Below, one piece after another: positions 28,630 through 36,843 of a DNA stretch of 64,000 nucleotides. The stretch's first letter is position 1. Each line of letters begins with the position of its first letter. The notes beneath the pieces are model-generated. The model worked only from the letters and a program-made list of their open reading frames with translations. It did not search any database and had not been told where the DNA came from. A program made the translations under genes and the position numbers. Source of the stretch: Burkholderia sp. Leaf177 (GTDB lineage Bacteria > Pseudomonadota > Gammaproteobacteria > Burkholderiales > Burkholderiaceae); contig NZ_LMPF01000004.1 of assembly GCF_001424345.1 (NCBI RefSeq), positions 193,183-257,182 on the forward strand, given 5' to 3'.

Positions 28630-29484
28630 CTAATCGATGCGCGCCCGGCAATCCGGACAATCGACCTGCGTGAGCGTGCGGGCGGCCGGATCGCTCGTGA
28701 GGCGAATGGCGCTGAGCGATTGGCCCCAGACGCAGCCGGAATCCAGTCCGATGACGTTGTCGCGTACGATCAAGCCGAGCGCCGCCCAGTGCCCGAACAC
28801 AACTGTGGTATCGGCCGTCCTGCGCGAGGGCACGTCGAACCACGGCATCATGCCCGGCGGCGCCGATGCGACCGTGCCGCTGGAAGTGAAATCCATTTCC
28901 CCTTCCGCGTTACAAAATCGCAGCCGCGTGAGCGCGTTGCACACTACGCGCAAGCGTTCAATGCCTTTCAGCTTTGGCTTCCAGCGGTTCGGTTCGTTGC
29001 CGTACAGTCCCGCAAGCGTTGTTTTCCAGTCTGGCGCGCGGAGCGCTTTTTGAAATTCGTCAGCGAGTTCCAGGGTGGTTTGCGCATCCCACTGCGGCAG
29101 GACGCCGGCGTGGACCATCAGCATATTGTTCTCGAAGTGCGCAATGGGACGATGACGAACCCAGTGCAACAAATCATGCGCATCGGACGCGGCAAGAATT
29201 TCGTCGATAGTGTCGCCCTTTTTCGACTTCCTTATTCCGGCAGATACGGATAACAAATGCAGATCGTGGTTGCCGAGCACGGTAACGGCCCGGTTGCCGA
29301 GCGCCATCAGATCGCGCAACGTTGCAAGCGATTCAGGCCCGCGATTGATCACGTCGCCAGCAAACCACAACGGCGTGTTTTCAGCCGGCGCGGCTTTCGC
29401 CAACAGTCGCTGGAAAGCGTCGCGGCAGCCCTGAATGTCGCCAAACGCGAGAGGGGGCACAAATTGCGCGGGGGAAAGCTGCAT
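28630..29484 (-). CDS. apaH: Symmetrical bis(5'-nucleosyl)-tetraphosphatase
   Basis: About 284 residues. Cleaves Ap4A to two ADP. Metallophosphatase motifs are in order at the N-terminus: G-D-I-Q-G-C, then G-D-V-I-N-R-G-P-E-S and L-G-N-H-D-L-H. The C-terminal half has V-V-F-G-H-W-A-A-L-G and L-D-S-G-C-V-W-G, as in the family. The ATG at 29484 is chosen since the first beta strand starts about ten residues later; an upstream in-frame start at 29505 would add seven residues. Housekeeping gene at the boundary of the polysaccharide locus. Confidence 0.94.
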   Translation of the reverse strand: MQLSPAQFVPPLAFGDIQGCRDAFQRLLAKAAPAENTPLWFAGDVINRGPESLATLRDLMALGNRAVTVLGNHDLHLLSVSAGIRKSKKGDTIDEILAASDAHDLLHWVRHRPIAHFENNMLMVHAGVLPQWDAQTTLELADEFQKALRAPDWKTTLAGLYGNEPNRWKPKLKGIERLRVVCNALTRLRFCNAEGEMDFTSSGTVASAPPGMMPWFDVPSRRTADTTVVFGHWAALGLIVRDNVIGLDSGCVWGQSLSAIRLTSDPAARTLTQVDCPDCRARID

Positions 29485-30003
29485 AGACGAAACGATCGGC
29501 CACATATTCGATGAAAGGACATTGCGGAACGCAGATGCATGGGCGGTTCGTCATGCCTGCGATCCTACATGGAGGCGTGTTAAACGGAGGCATGGCGAGC
29601 GCGTAGTTTAACGTGCGAAAGTCTTCGACGCGGGGTCGTTGCATGATTTCGAGCAACCCGGTTTGCCGTTGCAAAATGCAGTTGTGCCGACGTGGCTGAA
29701 GAGTGATTGCAGTTGGCTTCCGTCTGCGGTAACCGAGCATTTATAATGCCGTCTGTGACGACGCAACAGGCAGCGCGGCGAGACGCCGGCTTGATTTCGA
29801 ATTTCACGATTAATTACCGAAAACAAAAAATCGGTTGCATCTGAAACGGTATTTTTGCCTTTTTTCACACGTTACCCTTTAATTCAGATTCCATGTAGGT
29901 TTGTGGCGTCGGCGTCGGCATGCAAGCGTGTTGGCCGCGTAAGGTTTTAGAGACGCGTCTTTCAGGCGTGGTTTGCCATGTCATTCACTTTAGAGGACAC
30001 AAT
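29485..30003. promoter_or_regulatory. Intergenic region before the main O-antigen run; weak promoter candidate
   Basis: About 520 bases without a supported gene. A perfect TATAAT is at 29741-29746 on the plus strand, but the -35 region is poor, so the promoter call is weak. If used, the leader would be about 250 bases long. A long leader is common before polysaccharide operons, but the JUMPstart/ops element GGCGGTAG is not present. A TTAAAC/GTTTAA inverted repeat lies near 29580-29612. The stretch is more AT-rich than the flanking housekeeping genes. Confidence 0.3.
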
Positions 30004-30312
30004 GTGAGGACCCTCCCGAGTGCCTTCAATGCAATTCGCCCGGCGCGGATAACAACCGCGATAAGTCGCAAGATCAAGCTCGGACTGCTTCATGCCGCGG
30101 CCTATGTCAATTGCCGGCCGAAGCTTAAGCAGCAGGTGGCAGACCTGCTGGCGCGCTTTCCTGCGGTCCGGGCGTCCTTATCCCGCTACGCGCGCTTCGC
30201 GCCTGCGGTTGCCACGCTGGTTGACGAGGTTGTTTCCGTGGATCGCCTGACGGCGAAGGGTCGTGCTATCTACGCAGACCTGGTCCACCGTAATTTTTCC
30301 AAGACAAAATAA
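30004..30312 (+). CDS. Small basic protein resembling the tail of locus glycosyltransferases
   Basis: 102 residues from a GTG start, with an AGAGGA ribosome binding site at 29991-29996, 7 bases upstream. An earlier ATG (29920) in frame lacks such a site. The chain is basic and helical, with L-L-H-A-A-A-Y-V-N-C-R-P and L-L-A-R-F-P-A-V-R-A-S-L-S-R-Y-A. This composition resembles, by memory, the extreme C-terminal segment found after coiled coils in large Burkholderia glycosyltransferase/methyltransferase proteins (after S-W-R-L-x-x-P-L-R). It could be a free-standing version or a relic. It lies 17 bases before the GT4 gene and is probably co-transcribed. Function unknown. Confidence 0.6.
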   Translation: MRTLPSAFNAIRPARITTAISRKIKLGLLHAAAYVNCRPKLKQQVADLLARFPAVRASLSRYARFAPAVATLVDEVVSVDRLTAKGRAIYADLVHRNFSKTK

Positions 30313-30329
30313 AATCATTTGGTATCGCG

Positions 30330-32876
30330 ATGCGCATTGCTTTAGATCTTCAAGGATGTCAGTCGGTTAGTCGTTTGCGTGGTATCGGCCGTTACAGCCT
30401 TGCTCTTGCGAAAGCAATCGTGCGAAATGCCGGCGGAAACGAGGTCTGGATCGTTTTGAGCGATCTTTTCCCGGATAGCATCGAGCAAATCAGAGAAACC
30501 TTCGCCGGGATCGTTCCCGACGAACGCATAGTCGTTTTTTCCTTGCCTCAGTTTGCGTTTTATCAAGATCCCGGCAATTGGCGGGTACGCGCGGCGACAC
30601 TGATTCGGGAACATGCGATCGCTGAAATCGAGCCGGATCTCGTCCACATCAGCAGTTTGTTCGAAGGCTACGTCGACCAGTCGATCAGCTCTGTCAAGGC
30701 GCTCGATGCGCACACGCTCGTTTCCGTCACGCTGTACGACCTCATCCCGTTTTTGAATCCCGCGAAATATCTTGCGGATGCAGGGATGCGGCAGCATTAC
30801 TTTGGCAAGATCGACGCGCTGAAACGCGCGGATCTGTTACTCGCTATATCAGCGTACTGCGGCGAGGAAGCGGTACGCGAACTGGGAATCGGCCGCGAGC
30901 GCGTTACGAATATCTCGTCGGCTGCGTCGGACAACTTCGTCGCGCGAGCTCTCACGGCGCAAGTGCGCGAAGCAGTGCTTGCACGTTACGGCGTAAGCAG
31001 GCGTGCTGTTATGACAGCTGGCATTGTCGAGCCGCGCAAAAACCTGGAAGGGCTGATTGCCGCGTACTCAAAATTGCCCGCTACGCAACGCGAGCAGCAC
31101 CAGCTCTTCATGGTTTGCCAGCCGCAGGAGCTAAGCCGCATCAGGTTGCTCGAATTCGCCGCGTCTTGCGGATTGGCACCCGATGAAATCGTCCTGTCTG
31201 GCTATGTTACCGATGACGATTTGGTCGCGTTATACCAGGCATGTGAGTTGTTCGTTTTCCCTTCGTTCCATGAAGGTTTTGGCTTACCCGCGCTCGAGGC
31301 AATGGCGTGCGGTGCTCTCGTTGTGGCGTCGTCGGCGACGAGCATTCCCGAAGTAATCGGTCGCGAGGACGCGCTTTTTGATCCGCACAATACGCAGCAG
31401 ATGGCGGATCTCATGCAACGCGCGTTGACGGACGAGGATTACCGCGAATCGTTGCGTGCCCATGCGGCTGTACAGGCTGCGAAGTTTTCGTGGGACGCTA
31501 CAGGGCAGCGCGCAGTCCGGGCGTTCGAGCAAGCTTTCGCCAAACGCAACGAGCGGGATCTATCGCGTTTTCCTCCTCCTGACAAAACGCGCCGATATGA
31601 GAATCTGCTGAACGCGCTAACTGATCTCGATGCTGTTCCGACCGACGCAGACTTGATTGCCAGCGCCGACGCGATTGCCTTGAACCGGCGAAGCGGGCAG
31701 CGTCGTCAGTTGCTGGTCGATGTCTCCATTCTGGCCGATCACGATGCCCGTTCAGGCATTCAGCGCGTTACACGCGCGATATTCCAGCAGCTTCACTCTG
31801 CGTGCAGGTCCGGTTGGACAGTTCGTCCGGTTCGCCTTGATCGCGGTGCAATGGCTTATCGATACGCAAACGCATTCCTGAATGAATCAGCGCCCGGATC
31901 GGAATTTGCATGCGACCCGGACGAATGGCTCGATACCCAACCAGGCGACGTCTTCCTGGGACTCGACCTTGTCGCCGACCGCATCCCGGACGCAATAGCG
32001 TGGTTTGGAATGCAGCGCCGGCGTGGCGTCAAAGTGTATTTCGTTGTCTATGATTTGCTGCCCGTGCTCCGTCCCGAGTGGTTTCATGAGGGCATCGCAA
32101 GGGTTTTTCCGCCTTGGGTCGAAACTATCACGACAGTGGCCGACGGCCTTGTCGCCATATCCAGGGCAGTGGCCGACAACTTGCAGGACTGGTTGGTCCG
32201 GCATAAGCCCAAGCGGGAACGTTCCCTGAGGATCGGGTATTTTCATCTCGGCGCGGATATTGGCAATAGCCAGCCGTCGACCGGATTGCCGGACAATGCC
32301 GCCGACACGCTCGCCGCCATTCGCTCCCGGCCCACTATTCTGATGGTCGGCACGGTCGAGCCAAGAAAGGGATACGTCCAGGCGGTCGCCGCTTTTGAAG
32401 AGCTTTGGGCATCGTACGTCGATGTGAATCTGGTGATTGTCGGGAAGGCAGGGTGGGGCGTGGACGAGCTCGTACCGCAACTCGCTCGTCACGCCGATGC
32501 GAACAAGCGGTTTTTCTGGCTGCAAGGAATCAGCGATGAATTCCTGGAAGACATCTATGCATCGTCGTCCTGTCTTCTGGCTGCATCGCTGGGCGAGGGT
32601 TTTGGCTTGCCTTTGATCGAAGCCGCTCAGCAACGCATTTCAATCATCGCGCGCGACATTCCGGTGTTCCGTGAAGTCGCGGGAGATCACGCGTTCTACT
32701 TCACAGGCGATACAGCCAGCGATCTGGCAAGCGCTATCCAATCCTGGCTTGCGTTGTTCGCCGCTGGCACGATTTCGGCAACAACACTTCCGTGGCTAAC
32801 CTGGCAGCAAAGTGCCAAGCAACTGGAACAGGTAATCTACGACGGCGAGTGGTACCAGACATGGTGTCCGAAATGA
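30330..32876 (+). CDS. Bimodular GT4 glycosyltransferase, WbdA-like polymerase
   Basis: 848 residues with two GT-B family 4 modules. Module 1 (about 1-400) has M-R-I-A-L-D-L-Q, R-G-I-G-R-Y-S, G-I-V-E-P-R-K-N and F-H-E-G-F-G-L-P-A-L-E-A-M-A. Module 2 (about 455-840) has S-G-I-Q-R-V-T-R, V-G-T-V-E-P-R-K and L-G-E-G-F-G-L-P-L-I-E-A-A. In both, the E-x7-E donor-site motif is intact. Size and two-module layout resemble WbdA, the polymerising mannosyltransferase of E. coli O9a. With GDP-mannose genes and Wzm/Wzt in the same locus, a role in building the O-antigen backbone is likely. Linkages and sugars cannot be read from sequence. Confidence 0.85.
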   Translation: MRIALDLQGCQSVSRLRGIGRYSLALAKAIVRNAGGNEVWIVLSDLFPDSIEQIRETFAGIVPDERIVVFSLPQFAFYQDPGNWRVRAATLIREHAIAEIEPDLVHISSLFEGYVDQSISSVKALDAHTLVSVTLYDLIPFLNPAKYLADAGMRQHYFGKIDALKRADLLLAISAYCGEEAVRELGIGRERVTNISSAASDNFVARALTAQVREAVLARYGVSRRAVMTAGIVEPRKNLEGLIAAYSKLPATQREQHQLFMVCQPQELSRIRLLEFAASCGLAPDEIVLSGYVTDDDLVALYQACELFVFPSFHEGFGLPALEAMACGALVVASSATSIPEVIGREDALFDPHNTQQMADLMQRALTDEDYRESLRAHAAVQAAKFSWDATGQRAVRAFEQAFAKRNERDLSRFPPPDKTRRYENLLNALTDLDAVPTDADLIASADAIALNRRSGQRRQLLVDVSILADHDARSGIQRVTRAIFQQLHSACRSGWTVRPVRLDRGAMAYRYANAFLNESAPGSEFACDPDEWLDTQPGDVFLGLDLVADRIPDAIAWFGMQRRRGVKVYFVVYDLLPVLRPEWFHEGIARVFPPWVETITTVADGLVAISRAVADNLQDWLVRHKPKRERSLRIGYFHLGADIGNSQPSTGLPDNAADTLAAIRSRPTILMVGTVEPRKGYVQAVAAFEELWASYVDVNLVIVGKAGWGVDELVPQLARHADANKRFFWLQGISDEFLEDIYASSSCLLAASLGEGFGLPLIEAAQQRISIIARDIPVFREVAGDHAFYFTGDTASDLASAIQSWLALFAAGTISATTLPWLTWQQSAKQLEQVIYDGEWYQTWCPK

Positions 32877-32978
32877 AGCGTGCGCTACGGATTGCCCCAC
32901 TTTCGATTACCCAATGAACAATCTGGACGACGGACGCTTGACATCCGCCCCGGTCCCAACGGTCAACAAGGACGTATT

Positions 32979-33773
32979 TTGAGCGCATTATTGAGTGCCT
33001 TGATTCGCTATCGAGGATTTGTGGTGGGATCTGTCAAGCGCGAGTTTCAGTCGCGTTACAGGACCAGCATGCTGGGCGCGCTGTGGCTCGTGCTGCAACC
33101 GCTTGCGATGATTCTCGTGTACACAGTGATTTTTTCAGAGGTCATGCGTTCGAGGATGCCGGGCGTTCCAAGCAAGTTCGGGTATAGCGTTTATCTGTGC
33201 GCAGGGGCGATTACGTGGGGGCTCTTCGCGGAGATCATCACGCGTTCGCAGGGCGTCTTTGTTGACAATGCAAATCTGATCAAGAAGCTGAGTTTTCCGC
33301 GTATTGCGCTACCAATGATCGTGACGATCTCGTCGCTGATAAATTTCGCGATCATTTTTTCTTTGTTTACTATCTTTCTTCTGGTAACCGGCAACTTTCC
33401 GGGCATTCCGTTTCTGGCGCTGATTCCGCTGCTGATCGTGCAGATCGTATTTAGTATCGGGTTAGGGATCACGTTGGGTGTTCTAAACGTGTTTTTCCGG
33501 GATGTGGGTCAGTTCATGGGTATTTTCGTCCAGTTCTGGTTCTGGTTCACGCCGATCGTCTATCCGCGGCATGTTTTACCAGATTCGCTGAAACCATGGA
33601 TAGCCCTCAATCCGATGGCCGATTTAATATTGGGATACCAGACTATTTTGGTGGATCGCGCGTGGCCGAACTGGAACCTGGTTTGGCCGGTGCTTATTCT
33701 GGGCCTGCTGCTGTGCATGTTGGCGCTGCATTTATTCCGGCATCACGCGGCAGAAATGGTCGATGAACTGTAG
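32979..33773 (+). CDS. wzm: O-antigen ABC exporter permease (Wzm)
   Basis: About 264 residues from a TTG start with AAGGA before it. A GTG at 32880 in the same frame would add 33 residues, but known Wzm proteins begin close to A-L-x-R-Y-R-G-F, which is where the TTG places the start. K-R-E-F-Q-S-R-Y-R-T-S-M-L-G-A-L-W-L-V-L-Q-P leads into six hydrophobic helices, and the family's L-N-V-F-F-R-D-V and N-P-M-A-D-L-I motifs follow. It forms the channel through which lipid-linked O-polysaccharide crosses the inner membrane. Its ATPase partner Wzt is 25 kb downstream, which is unusual since the two are normally adjacent. Confidence 0.9.
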   Translation: MSALLSALIRYRGFVVGSVKREFQSRYRTSMLGALWLVLQPLAMILVYTVIFSEVMRSRMPGVPSKFGYSVYLCAGAITWGLFAEIITRSQGVFVDNANLIKKLSFPRIALPMIVTISSLINFAIIFSLFTIFLLVTGNFPGIPFLALIPLLIVQIVFSIGLGITLGVLNVFFRDVGQFMGIFVQFWFWFTPIVYPRHVLPDSLKPWIALNPMADLILGYQTILVDRAWPNWNLVWPVLILGLLLCMLALHLFRHHAAEMVDEL

Positions 33774-33921
33774 TGCCGCACGGCTGCCATCACGAGCAGC
33801 CCTCACTGCCTGCATCTCGCGGTTCGACGTTGGGCCTCGGATATAATTGGCAGTGAATATTCAATTAATCCCCGCTGATTGCAATGCAAATGCGGTGGCA
33901 AGTTATCTAAAGGAGTTGGAA

Positions 33922-34956
33922 TTGACGAGCGCAGTGGTAACTGGAGTGACTGGGCAGGACGGAGCATATCTCACACAGCTGCTGCTGGATCGCGGCTACG
34001 AGGTGTACGGAACTTACCGGCGCACGAGCTCGGTGAATTTTTGGCGTATGAACGAGCAAGGCGTGCTCGACCATCCGAAACTTCATCTCGTCGAGCATGA
34101 CCTGACCGACCTCGGCGCGACCATCCGCTTGCTGGAAAAAGCGAAGCCGCGTGAGGTGTACAACCTTGCCGCGCAAAGCTTCGTGGGCGTTTCCTTCGAT
34201 CAGCCCGCGACCACTGCCGAGATCACCGGCGTCGGCGCGCTGAACGTCCTGGAAGCCATCCGGATTGTCGACCGCTCGATCCGCTTCTATCAGGCGTCGA
34301 CGTCCGAGATGTTCGGCAAGGTCCAGGCGATCCCGCAGAAAGAAGACACGCCGTTTTATCCGCGTAGTCCTTACGGTGTTGCCAAGCTTTACGCGCACTG
34401 GATTACGATCAACTATCGTGAGTCCTACGATATTTTTGGTTCGAGCGGGATCTTGTTCAATCACGAATCTCCGCTGCGCGGGCGCGAATTTGTAACGCGG
34501 AAAATTACGGATTCCGTGGCGAAAATCTCCTTGGGCCAACTCGACACCATCGAGCTGGGCAACCTCGATGCGAAGCGCGACTGGGGTTTTGCCAAGGAAT
34601 ATGTTGAAGGTATGTGGCGAATGCTGCAGGCCGATACCCCTGATACCTTCGTGCTCGCGACGAACCGTACCGAAACGGTCCGCGATTTCGTGACAATGGC
34701 TTTCAAGGCTATTGGAACGGACGTTCAATGGCGCGGCGCAGGCGAGACTGAAGAGGGCGTGGACGCCACCAACGGCAAGACCCTGGTACGGGTCAATCCG
34801 AAGTTTCATCGTCCTGCAGAGGTTGAATTGCTGATCGGCGACCCATCCAAGGCGAAGGAAGTATTGGGCTGGGCGCCCAAGACCACATTGGAAGAATTGT
34901 GCAAGATGATGGTCGAAGAAGATATACGCAGAAACAAGACGGGATTTTCCTTCTAA
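33922..34956 (+). CDS. gmd: GDP-mannose 4,6-dehydratase
   Basis: 344 residues from a TTG start; AAAGGAG at 33909-33915 fixes it, and the conserved [11 protein letters not shown] Rossmann motif begins 7 residues in. Catalyses GDP-mannose to GDP-4-keto-6-deoxymannose. S-T-S-E-M-F-G (catalytic triad start), S-P-Y-G-V-A-K (Y-x3-K), [10 protein letters not shown] and T-V-R-D-F-V are seen. manC at 51-52 kb supplies the substrate. No GDP-4-keto-6-deoxymannose reductase (Rmd) or fucose synthase is in the window, so the next step (D-rhamnose, fucose, talose or perosamine) is undecided. A terminator follows. Confidence 0.95.
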   Translation: MTSAVVTGVTGQDGAYLTQLLLDRGYEVYGTYRRTSSVNFWRMNEQGVLDHPKLHLVEHDLTDLGATIRLLEKAKPREVYNLAAQSFVGVSFDQPATTAEITGVGALNVLEAIRIVDRSIRFYQASTSEMFGKVQAIPQKEDTPFYPRSPYGVAKLYAHWITINYRESYDIFGSSGILFNHESPLRGREFVTRKITDSVAKISLGQLDTIELGNLDAKRDWGFAKEYVEGMWRMLQADTPDTFVLATNRTETVRDFVTMAFKAIGTDVQWRGAGETEEGVDATNGKTLVRVNPKFHRPAEVELLIGDPSKAKEVLGWAPKTTLEELCKMMVEEDIRRNKTGFSF

Positions 34957-34993
34957 AGCGCCAGACTAAGCTTTTCAAAGCGTCTTCTTGCTG

Positions 34994-35036
34994 AACCTCG
35001 ATTCGTCTGCCGGTGCCGACGGTCGAGGTTTCTTTG
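34994..35036 (+). terminator. Rho-independent terminator after gmd
   Basis: AACCTCGA (34994-35001) pairs with TCGAGGTT (35023-35030); an inner CGTC/GACG extends the stem. TCTTTGCTTT follows. The remaining part of the 34957-35478 gap (522 bases) shows no gene or clear promoter. Confidence 0.75.
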
Positions 35037-35478
35037 CTTTTTGCGGGTAATTTTCCTGACGGCATTTGTCCGGTAGGGCTTTGTGGCGGTTTAAGGGCGG
35101 TGTGGAGTGACAGCCGTTATCGCCATTGATGTTCGGTGTGTAGGCGAACTGAAAGATGAGCGGAAAAGCAGAACCCATCTCTGGATGCGTTTAAACGCGC
35201 TCTTCAATTAAGCGGGACTGCTGTCCTGGAGATGACAAAGCGCTTAAACTCTCGGTCACCCGTGCGCGGCGCACTGCTAGTACTTTCGACGGCTACCCCG
35301 CCTGTATTGTCGCTGCCCCAAGAGCTATGCGTCTGACGCAAAGCTTTGTTCGGTCTCAACATACCCGGTTGCGGCACGGCGCTGCAGTAATCACTGCTGT
35401 GGAGCAAAAAACAGATAAATGACAAGGCTCGTTTTCCGAAGGTCGACTTCAGGAAAAACATTTCTGTTGTGAGCTTGC

Positions 35479-36843
35479 ATGCCTTTTGTAGTGGATCCAT
35501 CCATGGTTTATGAAGCATTAAAGCTTATTCACAATGGCGCTTTCGTGGCCGTTTATTCCTCGGCAGACCGTCCGCTGCCCGTTACGTCGTGGTTGACCGA
35601 ACAAGGCTGGCGCGGAGTGAGCATTGACGCCGCAGCCAGTCCCGCGAAGTCTTCCATCGTCCCGGCCGACGGCGCTGGACCGTCGGGCCGGACGTACAAC
35701 GTAGTCGGGGATCCGGACGTGGAAGCGTTTTCGCGCACGCATTCCTTGTCGGCTATTCTTGACACGGCGTTCAAAGGCGACATTCACTTTCTAAGCGTCG
35801 ATGCCTCCGATCTCGGGCAGCAAGCACTTGCCGATATCGACCTGTCGGTTCGGCGCCCTTGGATCGTTCTCATTTATCAACCGGACGGGAATGGCAGCAT
35901 CGAACAAATGGTGGAGTGGAAGGCGGCAATGAAAAAGTCTGATTACACAACCTTGTTCGAGTCGCCTAGTCATTGTTTGTATGTGGCTGCCGAGCACGCG
36001 GAATTCGTATTGCAGGGCAGATTTGGTGAGGACTTCGGGCGCGCGAGCCAGGCGTCTGGAGTTGGTGGTCCGTCGACGCATCTTGCAACGGCCGACGGCG
36101 CGACGCAGGACTTGAGTAATCCGGCACGTAGTGAGGTCTCCAAAGCGATGCAGCATGCTGTCAGGCATGGTGACGAGATCGAAGTCGAGTTGCGACTCGC
36201 GAGGATCGAACGCGCCCATTTGCAAAGCCGTATGGAAACCGCCGAAGCGTGGGCAAGGTCGTCGGCTGAGTGGATCAAAGACGCCGAGACTCGCGCCGAG
36301 CGTGCGGAGCGCCGCGCTAATTCATCGTCTTCATGGATCAATCGTCTCGAGCTCCGGCTTCGCGGCGTTTCCAGCACACTGGCGCAGACTGAAAGAGAAA
36401 TTGCGAGCTTACGGGATCGGCTCGAGCACTCGGATCTTGACCGGGCTTCGCAAGCCAGCACCATCACCGCGCTGGAAGGTAGCCTTGAGGCTTCTGAACG
36501 TGCGCGCAATGAGCTTGAGCAGCGTATGTCGGCCATTCTCAGTAGCACGTCGTGGCGGCTTGCGGCTCCGTTGCGGTACATCCTCGGACCGTTTGGCCTG
36601 CGGATTCGCCGCTGGGTACCAAGCGCTTTCCGTCGTCGGCCCGATCCGGACACTCAGCCAGTTCCCGAATTCCCCGAAGCCCGCGCCAGTGCGGCAGATC
36701 CTGTGCAGCCATCTCCGGGCCATGAGTCGGTAGCCCCTGCGCCTTCATCGACAACCGTTCCCGTGTTGCAGCCGCAGCGCGTCCGCATGTACGCGGACAT
36801 GTTAAAAAATGGACGTGAACCGACTACTTCGGAGCAAGCTTGA
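35479..36843 (+). CDS. Degenerate FkbM-like methyltransferase domain fused to a coiled coil
   Basis: 454 residues. The first 180 follow the FkbM methyltransferase pattern in decayed form: V-T-S-W-L-T-E-Q-G-W-R-G-V-S-I matches the family's G-W-R-G-I-N-I-E-P entry, and H-F-L-S-V-D then D-L-S-V-R-R-P-W-I-V matches I-D-V-E-G-A-E ... R-P-W-V-V. The SAM/catalytic signature residues (E-P, D-V-E-G) are replaced, so it is probably not an active methyltransferase. Residues about 223-350 are a heptad-like coiled coil rich in E, R, A. S-S-T-S-W-R-L-A-A-P-L-R near 355 is the tail motif seen in other large glycan proteins. A proline-rich end follows. It overlaps the next gene by ATGA. Possible ruler or scaffold role; inference only. 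Confidence 0.65.
   Translation: MPFVVDPSMVYEALKLIHNGAFVAVYSSADRPLPVTSWLTEQGWRGVSIDAAASPAKSSIVPADGAGPSGRTYNVVGDPDVEAFSRTHSLSAILDTAFKGDIHFLSVDASDLGQQALADIDLSVRRPWIVLIYQPDGNGSIEQMVEWKAAMKKSDYTTLFESPSHCLYVAAEHAEFVLQGRFGEDFGRASQASGVGGPSTHLATADGATQDLSNPARSEVSKAMQHAVRHGDEIEVELRLARIERAHLQSRMETAEAWARSSAEWIKDAETRAERAERRANSSSSWINRLELRLRGVSSTLAQTEREIASLRDRLEHSDLDRASQASTITALEGSLEASERARNELEQRMSAILSSTSWRLAAPLRYILGPFGLRIRRWVPSAFRRRPDPDTQPVPEFPEARASAADPVQPSPGHESVAPAPSSTTVPVLQPQRVRMYADMLKNGREPTTSEQA

Noticed and set aside
29485..30003. JUMPstart/ops element before the polysaccharide genes
   Set aside because: The GGCGGTAG core is absent from the region.
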